Positions 17,550 to 26,222 of a stretch of 64,000 bases of DNA are shown piece by piece. The notes beneath the pieces are model-generated. The model did no database searches. It saw only the letters and a list, made by a program, of their open reading frames with translations, and was not told the origin of the DNA. The number at the start of each line of letters is the position of its first letter. Within the stretch, counting starts at the first letter, position 1. The position numbers and the translations under genes were made by a program. The stretch spans positions 1,488,001 through 1,552,000 of the forward strand of contig NZ_NKYF01000001.1 of assembly GCF_002262885.1 (NCBI RefSeq). Reading direction: 5' to 3'. The stretch is from Pseudonocardia sp. MH-G8 (GTDB taxonomy: Bacteria > Actinomycetota > Actinomycetes > Mycobacteriales > Pseudonocardiaceae).

Positions 17550-17597
17550 AGTATCGGTTGCCCATTGTCGTGATCACAGCAATGGACAACCGATACT
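17550..17597. terminator. Hairpin between purM end and SRPBCC gene
   Basis: Arms AGTATCGGTTGCCCATTG and CAATGGACAACCGATACT pair at 17 of 18 positions around a 12-bp loop containing TGATCA. It lies just downstream of the purM stop on the - strand, so it probably terminates purM transcripts. Confidence 0.7.
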
Positions 17598-17612
17598 CGC
17601 GATCATGGTGGG

Positions 17613-18704
17613 TCAGAAGCGGGGGTGATCGCCCTTCATGTGCACCTTCCGCCCGGGCCGGCTCTTGCCGCGGCGCACCTCGCCCAGCACCCACGCCGGC
17701 ACGTGGCGCGCGGTGAGCACGGCCAGGGCGCGGTCGACGTCGTCGGCCGGCAGGACGGCGACCATGCCGACGCCCATGTTGAACGTCTGCTCCATCTCCG
17801 CGCGCTCGACGCGGCCGCGGGTGGCGATCATCTTGAACACCGGCGCCGGGGTCCAGGTGCCGCGTTCGACCACCGCGTCCACGCCCTCGGGCAGCACGCG
17901 TTCCAGGTTGCGGGCCAGCCCGCCGCCGGTGATGTGCGAGAACATCCGCACGCCGGTCTCCGCGGTGAGCGCGAGGCAGTCGCGGGCGTAGATCCGGGTG
18001 GGGGCGAGCAGCTCCTCGCCGAGGGTGTGCCCGAACTCCTCGACGTGGCCCTCCAGCGGCAGCCGCGCGATCTCCAGCAGGACGTGCCGGGCCAGCGAGT
18101 AGCCGTTGGAATGCAGACCCGACGAGCCGAGGGCCAGGAGCACGTCGCCGGGGCGCACGCGGTCCGGGCGCAACATCGCGTCGGCCTCCACGATCCCGAC
18201 GCCGGTGCCCGACACGTCGTACGCGCCGGCCTCCATCAGCCCGGGGTGCTCGGCCGTCTCGCCCCCGAGGAGGGCGCACCCGGCCTGCTGGCAACCGTCG
18301 GCGATGCCCTTGACGATCGACGCGATCTGCTCGGGCACGACCTTGCCCACCGCGATGTAGTCCTGCATGAACAGCGGCTCGGCCCCGCAGACGACGAGGT
18401 CGTCGACGACCATCGCGACCAGGTCGAGCCCGATGGTGTCGTGCTTGTCGAGGGCCTGCGCGATCGCGACCTTCGTGCCGACGCCGTCGGTGGAGGAGGC
18501 CAGCACGGGCTCGCTGTAGCGGCTCGACTTGAGGGCGAAGAGCCCGGCGAACCCGCCGATGCCCCCCATCACCTCGGGCCGGCCCGCCTTCTCCGCGTGC
18601 GGGCGCAGGGCGTCGACCGCGCGCTCCCCGGCGTCGATGTCCACCCCGGCCGATGCGTAGCTCGCACCTGCCCCCTCGGGTTGTGACGTGCGGGTCCGGG
18701 GCAT
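17613..18704 (-). CDS. purM: Phosphoribosylformylglycinamidine cyclo-ligase (AIR synthetase)
   Basis: Catalyses ATP-dependent closure of FGAM to aminoimidazole ribotide in purine synthesis. The 363-residue length is normal. It has the PurM signatures SYASAGVDIDAGERAVD, STDGVGTKVAIAQA, LLGGETAEHPG and FSHITGGGLARNLERVLP. The ATG at 18704 is preferred because the open frame upstream is Pro/Arg/Thr-rich and lies in the purF-purM gap. It is downstream of purF on the same strand (71-bp gap), the common actinobacterial order, and probably co-transcribed with it. Confidence 0.95.
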   Translation of the reverse strand: MPRTRTSQPEGAGASYASAGVDIDAGERAVDALRPHAEKAGRPEVMGGIGGFAGLFALKSSRYSEPVLASSTDGVGTKVAIAQALDKHDTIGLDLVAMVVDDLVVCGAEPLFMQDYIAVGKVVPEQIASIVKGIADGCQQAGCALLGGETAEHPGLMEAGAYDVSGTGVGIVEADAMLRPDRVRPGDVLLALGSSGLHSNGYSLARHVLLEIARLPLEGHVEEFGHTLGEELLAPTRIYARDCLALTAETGVRMFSHITGGGLARNLERVLPEGVDAVVERGTWTPAPVFKMIATRGRVERAEMEQTFNMGVGMVAVLPADDVDRALAVLTARHVPAWVLGEVRRGKSRPGRKVHMKGDHPRF

Positions 18705-18774
18705 GGTCGTCGCGCTCCTGGCGGTCGGGGTCGGCGGGCGCACCGCCGGGGATCGGGTAGGGCCTGCTACCGGG

Positions 18775-20367
18775 TCAGGGCCGGCCGAGCGCATCGGCGG
18801 CACCGTAACCGACGGCGAGCGGGCCCGGGTCACCGGACGCGGCACCGGTGACGTCGCTCGGTACGACCAGCTCCTCGAGCAGGTGCTTGCCGAGCCGCGC
18901 CTCGTCGGGCAACGCGATCGGGTACTCGCCGGTGAAGCACGCAGCGCACAGGCGGCTGCGGGGCTGCTCGCTGGCCGCGATCATCCCGTCGACGGAGACG
19001 TAGCCCAGGGAGTCGGCGCCGATGGAGCGGCGCACACCCTCGGTGTCCAGACCGCTCGCCACGAGCTCGGCGCGGGTGGCGAAGTCGATGCCGTAGAAGC
19101 AGGGCCAGCGCACCGGCGGGGAGGCGATGCGCACGTGGACCTCGAGGGCGCCGGCCTCGCGCAACATGCGCACGAGCGCGCGCTGGGTGTTGCCGCGCAC
19201 GATGGAGTCGTCGACCACGACGAGCCGCTTGCCGCGGATGACCTCGCGCAGCGGGTTGAGCTTGAGCCGGATGCCCAGCTGCCGGATGGTCTGGCTGGGC
19301 TGGATGAAGGTGCGGCCGACGTACTGGTTCTTCACCAGGCCCTGGCCGTAGGGGATGCCGGCGCCCTGCGCGTAACCGATGGCCGCCGGGGTGCCGGACT
19401 CGGGCACCGGGATCACCAGGTCCGCCTCGGCGGGGAACTCGGCCGCGAGCCTGCGGCCGATCTCGACCCGGGCGGCGTGCACGGAACGCCCGGAGATGGT
19501 GGTGTCCGGCCGGGCCAGGTACACGTACTCGAACACGCAGCCCTTCGGCTCCGGCGCGGCGAACCGCGAGCTGCGCAGCCCCTCGGCGTCGATGGCCAGC
19601 AGCTCGCCGGGCTCCACCTCGCGGACCATCGACGCGCCGACGATGTCCAGCGCCGCGGTCTCGCTCGCCACCACCCAGCCGCGCTCGAGGCGGCCCAGCA
19701 CCAGCGGCCGGACGCCGTGCGGGTCGCGCGCCGCGTAGAGCGTCTGCTCGTCGGCGAACACGAGCGAGAACGCCCCGCGCACGCGCGGGAGCAGCCGCAG
19801 CGCCGCCTCCTCCACGCCGGTGTCGGCCGCGGAGGCGGCCAGCAGCTCGCTGATCAGGTCGGAGTCGGTGCTGGCCGGGATCGCGCCGCGCTGCCCGCGC
19901 GGGGTGCCCTCGCGCAGGGCGATGACCTCGTCGCGCAGCTCGGCGGTGTTGACGAGGTTGCCGTTGTGGCCGAGCGCGATCCCGCTCCCCGTGGCGGTGG
20001 TGCGGAACGTGGGCTGCGCGTTCTCCCACGAGGTGGAGCCGGTGGTGGAGTAGCGGCAGTGCCCGACGGCGAGGTGGCCCTTCAGCGAGGAGAGTACCTG
20101 CTCGTCGAAGACCTGGCTGACCAGCCCGAGGTCCTTGAACACGACCATGCGGCGACCGTCGGAGACGGCGATGCCGGCGGCCTCCTGGCCACGGTGCTGC
20201 AGGGCGTAGAGCCCGTAGTAGGTGAGGTTGGCGACGTCCTCACCCGGCGCCCAGACCCCGAAAACGCCGCACTCCTCGCGGGGGGCCGGGTCGTGGGCCT
20301 CCGGGTCGAGCTCGGGTTCCGGGTTGCGTCGGGTCGGCTGCTGGTTCCTGGCGGAACTCGGGCCCAC
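18775..20367 (-). CDS. purF: Amidophosphoribosyltransferase
   Basis: First committed enzyme of purine synthesis, moving glutamine amide nitrogen to PRPP. The GTG start at 20367 has AAGGAG 6 bp upstream, giving 530 residues; a TTG 30 bp earlier has no ribosome site. A propeptide of about 32 residues precedes the catalytic Cys33 (CGVFGVW), so autocatalytic maturation is expected. The C-terminal half has the PRPP loop VVVDDSIVRGNT and cysteines (WPCFYGID, CAACFTGEYP) fitting the 4Fe-4S site of the B. subtilis-type enzyme. It lies 26 bp after the GGDEF-EAL gene and before purM. Confidence 0.95.
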   Translation of the reverse strand: MGPSSARNQQPTRRNPEPELDPEAHDPAPREECGVFGVWAPGEDVANLTYYGLYALQHRGQEAAGIAVSDGRRMVVFKDLGLVSQVFDEQVLSSLKGHLAVGHCRYSTTGSTSWENAQPTFRTTATGSGIALGHNGNLVNTAELRDEVIALREGTPRGQRGAIPASTDSDLISELLAASAADTGVEEAALRLLPRVRGAFSLVFADEQTLYAARDPHGVRPLVLGRLERGWVVASETAALDIVGASMVREVEPGELLAIDAEGLRSSRFAAPEPKGCVFEYVYLARPDTTISGRSVHAARVEIGRRLAAEFPAEADLVIPVPESGTPAAIGYAQGAGIPYGQGLVKNQYVGRTFIQPSQTIRQLGIRLKLNPLREVIRGKRLVVVDDSIVRGNTQRALVRMLREAGALEVHVRIASPPVRWPCFYGIDFATRAELVASGLDTEGVRRSIGADSLGYVSVDGMIAASEQPRSRLCAACFTGEYPIALPDEARLGKHLLEELVVPSDVTGAASGDPGPLAVGYGAADALGRP

Positions 20368-20393
20368 AACTCGCTCCTTGCGCAGACGGCGGC

Positions 20394-22547
20394 TCAACGG
20401 CCGATGCTACGCCGCTGGAGGCCCGGGACCCAGCCTCCGGGACCGGCGTCACCGAACCACCGGCCCTGCCCGAGGTCGCAGCCGAGCTCGGCGAGGCGCT
20501 GCGCCTGCACGGCCGTCTCCACCCACTCCGCGGTGACCTCGAGACCGAGGGCGTGCGCGAGCTCCACCAAAGCCCGGACGATCGAGGAGTCTGTGGGGTC
20601 GGCGGACGGGTTGCGCAGCCCGTCGATGAAGGACCCGTCGATCTTCAACCCGTGCACCGGGAGCCTGCGCAGCCAGGCGAGGCTCGAGTAGCCGGTGCCG
20701 AAGTCGTCCAGCGCGATCCGGACGCCCGCCTCCCGCAACGCGCCCAGCGCGTCGAGGACCACCACCTCGTCACGGAGCACGGCCTGCTCGGTGATCTCCA
20801 GCTGGAGCAGGTGCGGCGGCAGGCCGGTGGCGGCCAGCACCCCGGTGACCTCGTGCACCCACGCCGGTTCCGCCAGCTGCACCGGGGAGACGTTCACGCT
20901 GACGAACGGCGCGGCGTCGCCCAGCTCGTGCCACCAGGCCGCGGCCTGGGTGCACGCCGCCTCCAGCACCCACCGGCCGAGCGGCACGATCGCGCCGCTC
21001 TGCTCGGCGAGCTCGATGAACCGGTTGGGCCCGACGAGCCCCTGCTCGGGATGCTGCCAGCGCACGAGCGCCTCGGCGCCCCGCACATGGCCGTCGGCCA
21101 GCCGCACGAGGGGCTGGTAGACCAGCCGGAACTCCCCGCGGTCGATCGCCCCGCGCAGCCCGGAGAGCAGCGCGAACCGGGCGGCCTCCGCGGCGTCGCG
21201 CTCCGAGTCGAACACGACGCGCCGCCCGCCGCCCAGCGCCTTCGCCCACGCGCGGGCCACGTCGGCGGCCCGCAACAGCTCCGCGGCACTGCCCTGCGCG
21301 GTCGCCGCCTCGGCCACTCCGATGCTCGCGGACACGACCAGGGTGTGGTTGTCGATCCGGAACGGCGTGGCCAGCGCCGCCTGCAGGCGGTCGGCGAGCC
21401 TGCTCACCTCGGCCGCACCCGCGGGATCGGCCACGAGCACCGCGAACTCGTCGGCGCCCGTCCGGCACACGACGTGGTCACCGGCCGCCAGCTGCAACCT
21501 GCCCGCGACACCGAGCAGCAGCCGGTCACCGACCTGCTGGCCCAGCTCGTCGCCGATCGGGTGGAACCCGTCCAGATCGAGCGCGCAGACGCCCACGTTC
21601 TCCGGCCCGTCCCCGGCGAACGCGCGCTCCAGCCACTGGTCGGCCACCGCCTCGTTCGGCAGGCGCGTGAGCTGGTCGGAGAAGGACGCCTCGTGCAGCC
21701 GCGACCAGAGCCGGTGGCGTTCCGAGACGTCCTCGACCACGGCCATGAGGTGCGACGCGCTGCCGTCGTCGCCGAGCACCCGCGAGGCCGTGGCGTGCAC
21801 CCACCGCACCCGCGAGTCGGCGCGCACGAGCCGCAGCTCCAGGCGCATGACCTCGGGCTCGCCGCGCACGAGCCGCTGCAGCCGCTCGACGACGTCCACC
21901 ATGTCGTCGGGGTGCACGAAGTCCGACACCGGACGCGGCTGGTCGAGCGGACCTCCCAGGCCGACGATGTCCGACAGCGCCGGGTTGAGGTCCAGGACCT
22001 GGCCGTCGAGGGCCAGGATCGCGATCCCCACGGCGCCCTGCTCGTAGACCGCGCGAATGTGCCAGTCGAGGACCGTCGGCGCCCGGCCCCGCACCGGGGC
22101 GGCGGGGCGCTGCCGGTCGCGGTAGGCACCCACCGCGCCGGCCACCAGCTCATCCAGCACCGCGGCGAGACGCAGTTCGCCGTCGCGCCCGTCCAGGCCC
22201 AGCGCCGCGGGCGCGTCGCGGCGCAGCAGCCGGAGGCTGGGCACGATCACGTCCCCGAACTCGTCACCGAGACCGCTCGGGCGACGGCACGCTCCGATGG
22301 GCACAAGCTGCGCTCCGATGCTCCGCGCGGCCAGCGGCCAGAACGGCTCGGCGTGCACCGTGGCGGCGAGCTGGCGCAGCACCGTGGCGAAGTGGCCTGC
22401 CGCGCTCGGGTCCCCGTCGTGGATCAGTTGGGACCACCGGGCCGCCACCGACTCGATGCGCCCGTGCTCGGAGGCACGGGGTGGGCGGGCCGGCGAGCCG
22501 GGCGCGGGGATCTCGGCGGGACCGGGAAGGCTGCGCGGAGCGACCAC
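20394..22547 (-). CDS. PAS-GGDEF-EAL cyclic-di-GMP protein
   Basis: A 717-residue protein with an N-terminal region of unknown fold (1-175), a PAS/PAC sensor (about 180-310), a GGDEF domain (about 315-470) and an EAL domain (about 478-710). No membrane segment is seen, so it is cytosolic. The GGDEF signature is degenerate (RTGADEF at about 362-368), whereas the EAL side looks intact: EALVRWQ with Glu492, DDFGTGYSS, and LKIDGSFI. Net phosphodiesterase activity is therefore more likely than synthesis. The GTG start has AGGAGG 6 bp upstream. It lies immediately upstream of purF on the same strand; that link may be only positional. Confidence 0.9.
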   Translation of the reverse strand: MVAPRSLPGPAEIPAPGSPARPPRASEHGRIESVAARWSQLIHDGDPSAAGHFATVLRQLAATVHAEPFWPLAARSIGAQLVPIGACRRPSGLGDEFGDVIVPSLRLLRRDAPAALGLDGRDGELRLAAVLDELVAGAVGAYRDRQRPAAPVRGRAPTVLDWHIRAVYEQGAVGIAILALDGQVLDLNPALSDIVGLGGPLDQPRPVSDFVHPDDMVDVVERLQRLVRGEPEVMRLELRLVRADSRVRWVHATASRVLGDDGSASHLMAVVEDVSERHRLWSRLHEASFSDQLTRLPNEAVADQWLERAFAGDGPENVGVCALDLDGFHPIGDELGQQVGDRLLLGVAGRLQLAAGDHVVCRTGADEFAVLVADPAGAAEVSRLADRLQAALATPFRIDNHTLVVSASIGVAEAATAQGSAAELLRAADVARAWAKALGGGRRVVFDSERDAAEAARFALLSGLRGAIDRGEFRLVYQPLVRLADGHVRGAEALVRWQHPEQGLVGPNRFIELAEQSGAIVPLGRWVLEAACTQAAAWWHELGDAAPFVSVNVSPVQLAEPAWVHEVTGVLAATGLPPHLLQLEITEQAVLRDEVVVLDALGALREAGVRIALDDFGTGYSSLAWLRRLPVHGLKIDGSFIDGLRNPSADPTDSSIVRALVELAHALGLEVTAEWVETAVQAQRLAELGCDLGQGRWFGDAGPGGWVPGLQRRSIGR

Positions 22548-22664
22548 GCGCCCACCTCCTGTCGCCCGTCCGGTTCGACCCGCCCCTGATCGGATCAATC
22601 TTCCGTCCCTCACCCGAGTTCGCGCCACCACGACGTGTGCGCATTCACCGAAGCGAGCGGCACG

Positions 22665-22752
22665 CTAGTGTCCCCCGCCGGAAGCTCGCCGAACAATTCG
22701 GCGGCCCAGCTCCACGCCTGGGTCCACCGACTTACCCGGCGGGGGACACTAG
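22665..22752. repeat. Perfect 17-bp inverted repeat around a nested hairpin
   Basis: Arms CTAGTGTCCCCCGCCGG (22665-22681) and its exact complement (22736-22752) flank 54 bp that itself contains CGCCGAACAATTCGGCG. It starts 4 bp after the SCP-like gene's stop and lies upstream of the GGDEF-EAL gene. It could be a terminator or a tiny mobile-type element; no target duplication is obvious. Confidence 0.65.
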
Positions 22753-22756
22753 TCGC

Positions 22757-23170
22757 TCACAGGAGCGGCAGCAGCCGGGAGACTTCCGCGCTCCGGCTCC
22801 CCGACGCCAGCAACGAGCCTGTGCTCAGCGCGGCGTCCCACGTCAGGCGGCCGGCCACCAGCGCGAGCCATGTTCGCGCGTCGGACTCCACCACGTTCGG
22901 CGGGGTGCCACGGCCGTGTCGCGGCCCGCTCACGCACTGCACCGCGCCGAAGGGCGGGATCCGCACCTCGACGCTGTGCCCCGGCGCCGCGGCGGCGAGG
23001 GCGGCGAGACTGTCCTTCACCGCTGCGCGCAGGACCGGCCGATCCGGCGCCGCCCCACCGTCCAGCCACTCCAGCACCGCGGCGTCGACGGCCGTGCCGC
23101 CGGATCCTCCTCGCACGTCGGGGACGGTAACCGATTCGGCACGGACCTGACCGTTCGGAGAGGTGATCAC
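22757..23170 (-). CDS. Bacterial sterol carrier (SCP-like) family protein
   Basis: A small protein of about 137 residues with the conserved block SVEVRIPPFGAVQCV, GPRHGRGTPPNVVESDARTWL and LASGSRSAEVSRLLPL. This matches the actinobacterial SCP-like family habitually found between purL and purF; its function is unknown. The start is uncertain: the GTG at 23170 is used, but later GTG codons (e.g. in DVRGG) are possible, and no good ribosome site is seen. An inverted repeat CCGTTCGG/CCGAACGG overlaps this 5' end. It is downstream of purL on the same strand. Confidence 0.75.
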   Translation of the reverse strand: MITSPNGQVRAESVTVPDVRGGSGGTAVDAAVLEWLDGGAAPDRPVLRAAVKDSLAALAAAAPGHSVEVRIPPFGAVQCVSGPRHGRGTPPNVVESDARTWLALVAGRLTWDAALSTGSLLASGSRSAEVSRLLPLL

Positions 23171-23188
23171 CCGAACGGCTCGCCCCCG

Positions 23189-23317
23189 CTCAGCCCAGAG
23201 ATCGCTCCGCAAGCTCCGCTCAGCCCCGATGATCGCTCCGCAAGCTCCGCTCAGCCCCGATGATCGCTCCGCAAGCTCCCCGCTCAGCCCCGATGATCGC
23301 TCCGCAAGCTCCGCTCA
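23189..23317 (-). repeat. Array of four ~31-bp repeats following the purL stop
   Basis: Read on the - strand, units of TGAGCGGAGCTTGCGGAGCG plus ATCATCGGGGC repeat about four times, the first TGA being the stop codon of purL. The first unit next to the SCP-like gene is diverged. The core equals the two-unit repeat at 8035-8098. Confidence 0.8.
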
Positions 23318-25606
23318 GCCGAACAGCGCCGGCAGCGTCCCCTCCCACGCCGCGCGCAGCGTCGCGAGCGGCAGCTCCGGGAGACCCTCGACGGTCAGCG
23401 CGGAGCCGCCCGTGGTCCCCAGCACCCCGGAGGGCACCCCGGCCTCCTCCGCGTGGGCCAGCACCTCGTCCACGCGGTCGGCCGCCACGGTGACGAGCAC
23501 CCGCCCCGCCGACTCGGAGAACAGCGCGACGAACGGGTCGAGCGGCGGGAGCGTCACAGCCGCCCCGTGCCCCCCGACCAGGCACGCCTCCACGAGCGCC
23601 TGGGCGAGCCCGCCGTCGGACAGGTCGTGCGCGCCGGTGAGCAGTCCGTCGGCGGCCGACCGCGCGAGCAGCGCGGCGAGCCGGGCCTCCGCGGCCAGGT
23701 CGACGGCGGGCGGGCGGCCCCCGAGGTGCTCGTGCACGACGTGCGCCCACTCGCTGCCGCCCAGCTCGTCACGCGTGTCGCCGAGCAGCACGACCGCGTC
23801 ACCATCGCGGCGGAACCCGGACGGGACGCGGGTGGCCACGTCCTCGAGCACGCCGAGCACGCCGACCACCGGGGTCGGCAGGATCGCGCGGTCGCCGGTC
23901 TGGTTGTAGAAGCTGACGTTGCCGCCGGTGACGGGGATGCCGAGCTGCGCGCACCCGTCGGCGAGGCCGCGCACGGCCTGCTGGAACTGCCACATGACGT
24001 GCGGATCCTCGGGCGAGCCGAAGTTCAGGCAGTTGGTGACGGCGAGCGGCACGGCCCCGCTGGTGGCCACGTTGCGCAGGGCCTCGGCCAGCGCGAGCTG
24101 CGCACCCGAGTACGGGTCGAGCGCCACGAAGCGGGCGTTGCAGTCGGTGGCGACGGCGATGCCGCGGCCGGTGCTCTCGTCGATCCGCACCACTCCGGCG
24201 TCCGCCGGCTGGGCGGAGGCGGTGTTTCCGCGCACGTAGCGGTCGTACTGGTCGGTGACCCACGCGCGGCTGCACAGGTTCGGGCTGGCCGCCATGCGCA
24301 GGATCTCGGCGTGGAGCTCGCTCGGCGCGGCCGGGCGCGGCAGCCGGTCCGGGGCGTCGGCGATCAGCAGGTCCTGCCGGTCGGAGCGAGCCACCGGCCG
24401 CCGGTAGACCGGGCCGTCGTGGGCCACGGTGCGCGGCAGGACGTCCACCACGGTGTCGCCGTGCCAGTCGATCACGAGGTGATCCCCGTCGGTGACCTCG
24501 CCGATCACGGTGGCGAGCACGTCCCACTTGCGGCACACCTGCAGGAACGCGTCGACGTCCTGCGGGCGCACCACGGCGCACATGCGCTCCTGCGACTCGC
24601 TGGACAGGATCTCGGCGGGCGTCATCCCCGTGGCGCGCAGGGGGACGGCGTCGAGGTCGACGTGCATGCCGCCGTCACCGGCGCTCGCCAGCTCCGAGGT
24701 GGCGCAGGACAGGCCCGCACCGCCGAGGTCCTGGATGCCGACCACCAGGCCCGCGTGGAACAGCTCCAGGCAGCACTCGATGAGCACCTTCTCGGTGAAC
24801 GGGTCGCCCACCTGCACCGACGGGAGCTTCTTGCGCCCGCCGCCGGTCTCGTCGCCGGCGAAGGTCTCGCTGGCGAGCACGCTCACGCCGCCGATGCCGT
24901 CCAGGCCGGTGCGGGCGCCGAACAGGATGATCTTGTTTCCGACCCCGGAGGCGAACGCCAGGTGCAGGTCCTCGGTGCGCATCGCGCCGACGCAGAGCGC
25001 GTTGACCAGCGGGTTGCCCAGGTAGCCGGGGTCGAACACGACCTCCCCGCCGATGTTGGGCAGCCCGAGCGAGTTGCCGTAGCCCCCGACGCCCGCGACC
25101 ACGCCGGGCAACACGCGCGCGGTGTCCGGAGCGTCCGCGGGGCCGAAGCGCAGCGGGTCGGCGACGGCGACCGGGCGCGCGCCCATCGCCATGATGTCGC
25201 GGACGATCCCGCCCACACCGGTGGCCGCACCCTGGTAGGGCTCGACGTAGGACGGGTGGTTGTGCGACTCGACCTTGAAGGTCACCGCCCAGCCGTCGCC
25301 GATGTCGACGACACCGGCGTTCTCACCGATCCCGGCCAGCATCCGCTCGCGCATCGCGTCGGTGGTGGTCTCGCCGAAGTACGCCAGATGGACCTTCGAG
25401 GACTTGTAGGAGCAGTGCTCGCTCCACATCACCGCGTACATCGCCAACTCGGCATCGGTGGGCCTGCGGCCCAGGATCTCGCGGATGCGCGCGTACTCGT
25501 CGTCCTTGAGCCCCAGCTCGCGGAAGGGCTGGGGGTGGTCGGGGGTGGCGGCGGCATGCTCGACGGAGTCGGCCGCCTGCACGGCTGGTGTCCCGGCTGA
25601 TGTCAC
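23315..25606 (-). CDS. purL: Phosphoribosylformylglycinamidine synthase subunit PurL
   Basis: Synthetase subunit of the three-part FGAM synthase (PurL, PurQ, PurS), using ATP to convert FGAR to FGAM. Its 763 residues fit small-type PurL, which needs the separate PurQ and PurS encoded at 29.1-30.0 kb. Key blocks are [25 protein letters not shown] with the catalytic His, [29 protein letters not shown], and the second-half [11 protein letters not shown] and [12 protein letters not shown]. It starts at a GTG (25606). The stop codon merges into the repeat array. Confidence 0.95.
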   Translation of the reverse strand: MTSAGTPAVQAADSVEHAAATPDHPQPFRELGLKDDEYARIREILGRRPTDAELAMYAVMWSEHCSYKSSKVHLAYFGETTTDAMRERMLAGIGENAGVVDIGDGWAVTFKVESHNHPSYVEPYQGAATGVGGIVRDIMAMGARPVAVADPLRFGPADAPDTARVLPGVVAGVGGYGNSLGLPNIGGEVVFDPGYLGNPLVNALCVGAMRTEDLHLAFASGVGNKIILFGARTGLDGIGGVSVLASETFAGDETGGGRKKLPSVQVGDPFTEKVLIECCLELFHAGLVVGIQDLGGAGLSCATSELASAGDGGMHVDLDAVPLRATGMTPAEILSSESQERMCAVVRPQDVDAFLQVCRKWDVLATVIGEVTDGDHLVIDWHGDTVVDVLPRTVAHDGPVYRRPVARSDRQDLLIADAPDRLPRPAAPSELHAEILRMAASPNLCSRAWVTDQYDRYVRGNTASAQPADAGVVRIDESTGRGIAVATDCNARFVALDPYSGAQLALAEALRNVATSGAVPLAVTNCLNFGSPEDPHVMWQFQQAVRGLADGCAQLGIPVTGGNVSFYNQTGDRAILPTPVVGVLGVLEDVATRVPSGFRRDGDAVVLLGDTRDELGGSEWAHVVHEHLGGRPPAVDLAAEARLAALLARSAADGLLTGAHDLSDGGLAQALVEACLVGGHGAAVTLPPLDPFVALFSESAGRVLVTVAADRVDEVLAHAEEAGVPSGVLGTTGGSALTVEGLPELPLATLRAAWEGTLPALFG

Positions 25607-25670
25607 GGCTGGTCAGCCTACGTCTCGCCGTCACGGTCCGGGCCGTCGGCCGCGTCACGCCCGCCATCCG

Positions 25671-25744
25671 CGCTCACACACCGACTTCTGCGCCGAGACA
25701 CCGACTGCAGTCGGTGTGCGAGGTCAGGAGTCGGTGCGTGAGCG
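25671..25744. terminator. Nested hairpin with 20-bp perfect palindrome
   Basis: Outer arms CGCTCACACACCGACT and AGTCGGTGCGTGAGCG (15 of 16) enclose the perfect palindrome ACACCGACTGCAGTCGGTGT at 25698-25717. The element lies between the response-regulator stop and the purL start, both on the - strand, so it likely ends the signalling operon. Confidence 0.75.
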
Positions 25745-25769
25745 ATCAGGGTCGCTCCGCCGCGCCGGG

Positions 25770-26222
25770 TCAGGACTTGCGCGTGTCGGTCGGCAGCTGC
25801 ACGACGCTCACGAAGAAGTGGTCGATCTGCTTGATCGCCTCGATGAAGCCCTCGAAGTCCACGGGCTTCGTGACGTAGGCGTTGGCGTGCAGCTGGTAGC
25901 TGCGCAGCACGTCCTCCTCGGCCTGCGAGGTGGTCAGCACGATCACCGGGATGGAGGCCAGGTTCGGGTCGGCCTTGACCTCGCGCAGCACCTCACGCCC
26001 GTCGCGACGGGGGAGGTTGAGGTCGAGCAGGATCAGATCCGGGCGCGGGGCGTCCGCGTAGGGCTCCTCCCGGTGCAGGTACGCGAGCGCCGCCTCGCCG
26101 TCGCTGACCACGTCGAGCCGGTTGTGCAGGTACTCGTCGAACGCCTCGCGGGTCATGAGCACGTCACCGGGATCGTCCTCGACCAGCAAGACGTTGATCG
26201 TCTTGGCCTGCGGATCGCTCAT
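25770..26222 (-). CDS. Single-domain response regulator (Rcp1-like)
   Basis: A 150-residue stand-alone receiver domain: acidic pair in [11 protein letters not shown], phospho-acceptor Asp in [13 protein letters not shown], Thr in VIVLTTS and Lys in YVTKPVDF. There is no output domain, as in the Rcp1/CheY-like regulators that pair with phytochrome-type or CHASE3 kinases. The ATG overlaps the kinase stop (ATGA), so it is the probable phosphorelay partner of that kinase. It presumably acts through protein-protein contact. Confidence 0.92.
   Translation of the reverse strand: MSDPQAKTINVLLVEDDPGDVLMTREAFDEYLHNRLDVVSDGEAALAYLHREEPYADAPRPDLILLDLNLPRRDGREVLREVKADPNLASIPVIVLTTSQAEEDVLRSYQLHANAYVTKPVDFEGFIEAIKQIDHFFVSVVQLPTDTRKS

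Noticed and set aside
20368..20397. TTG at 20397 as the purF start.
   Set aside because: No ribosome site precedes it, while GTG 20367 has AAGGAG at correct spacing.
23189..23317. Tandem ~31-bp repeats considered as a CRISPR array.
   Set aside because: Units follow one another with no variable spacers, and no cas gene is near.
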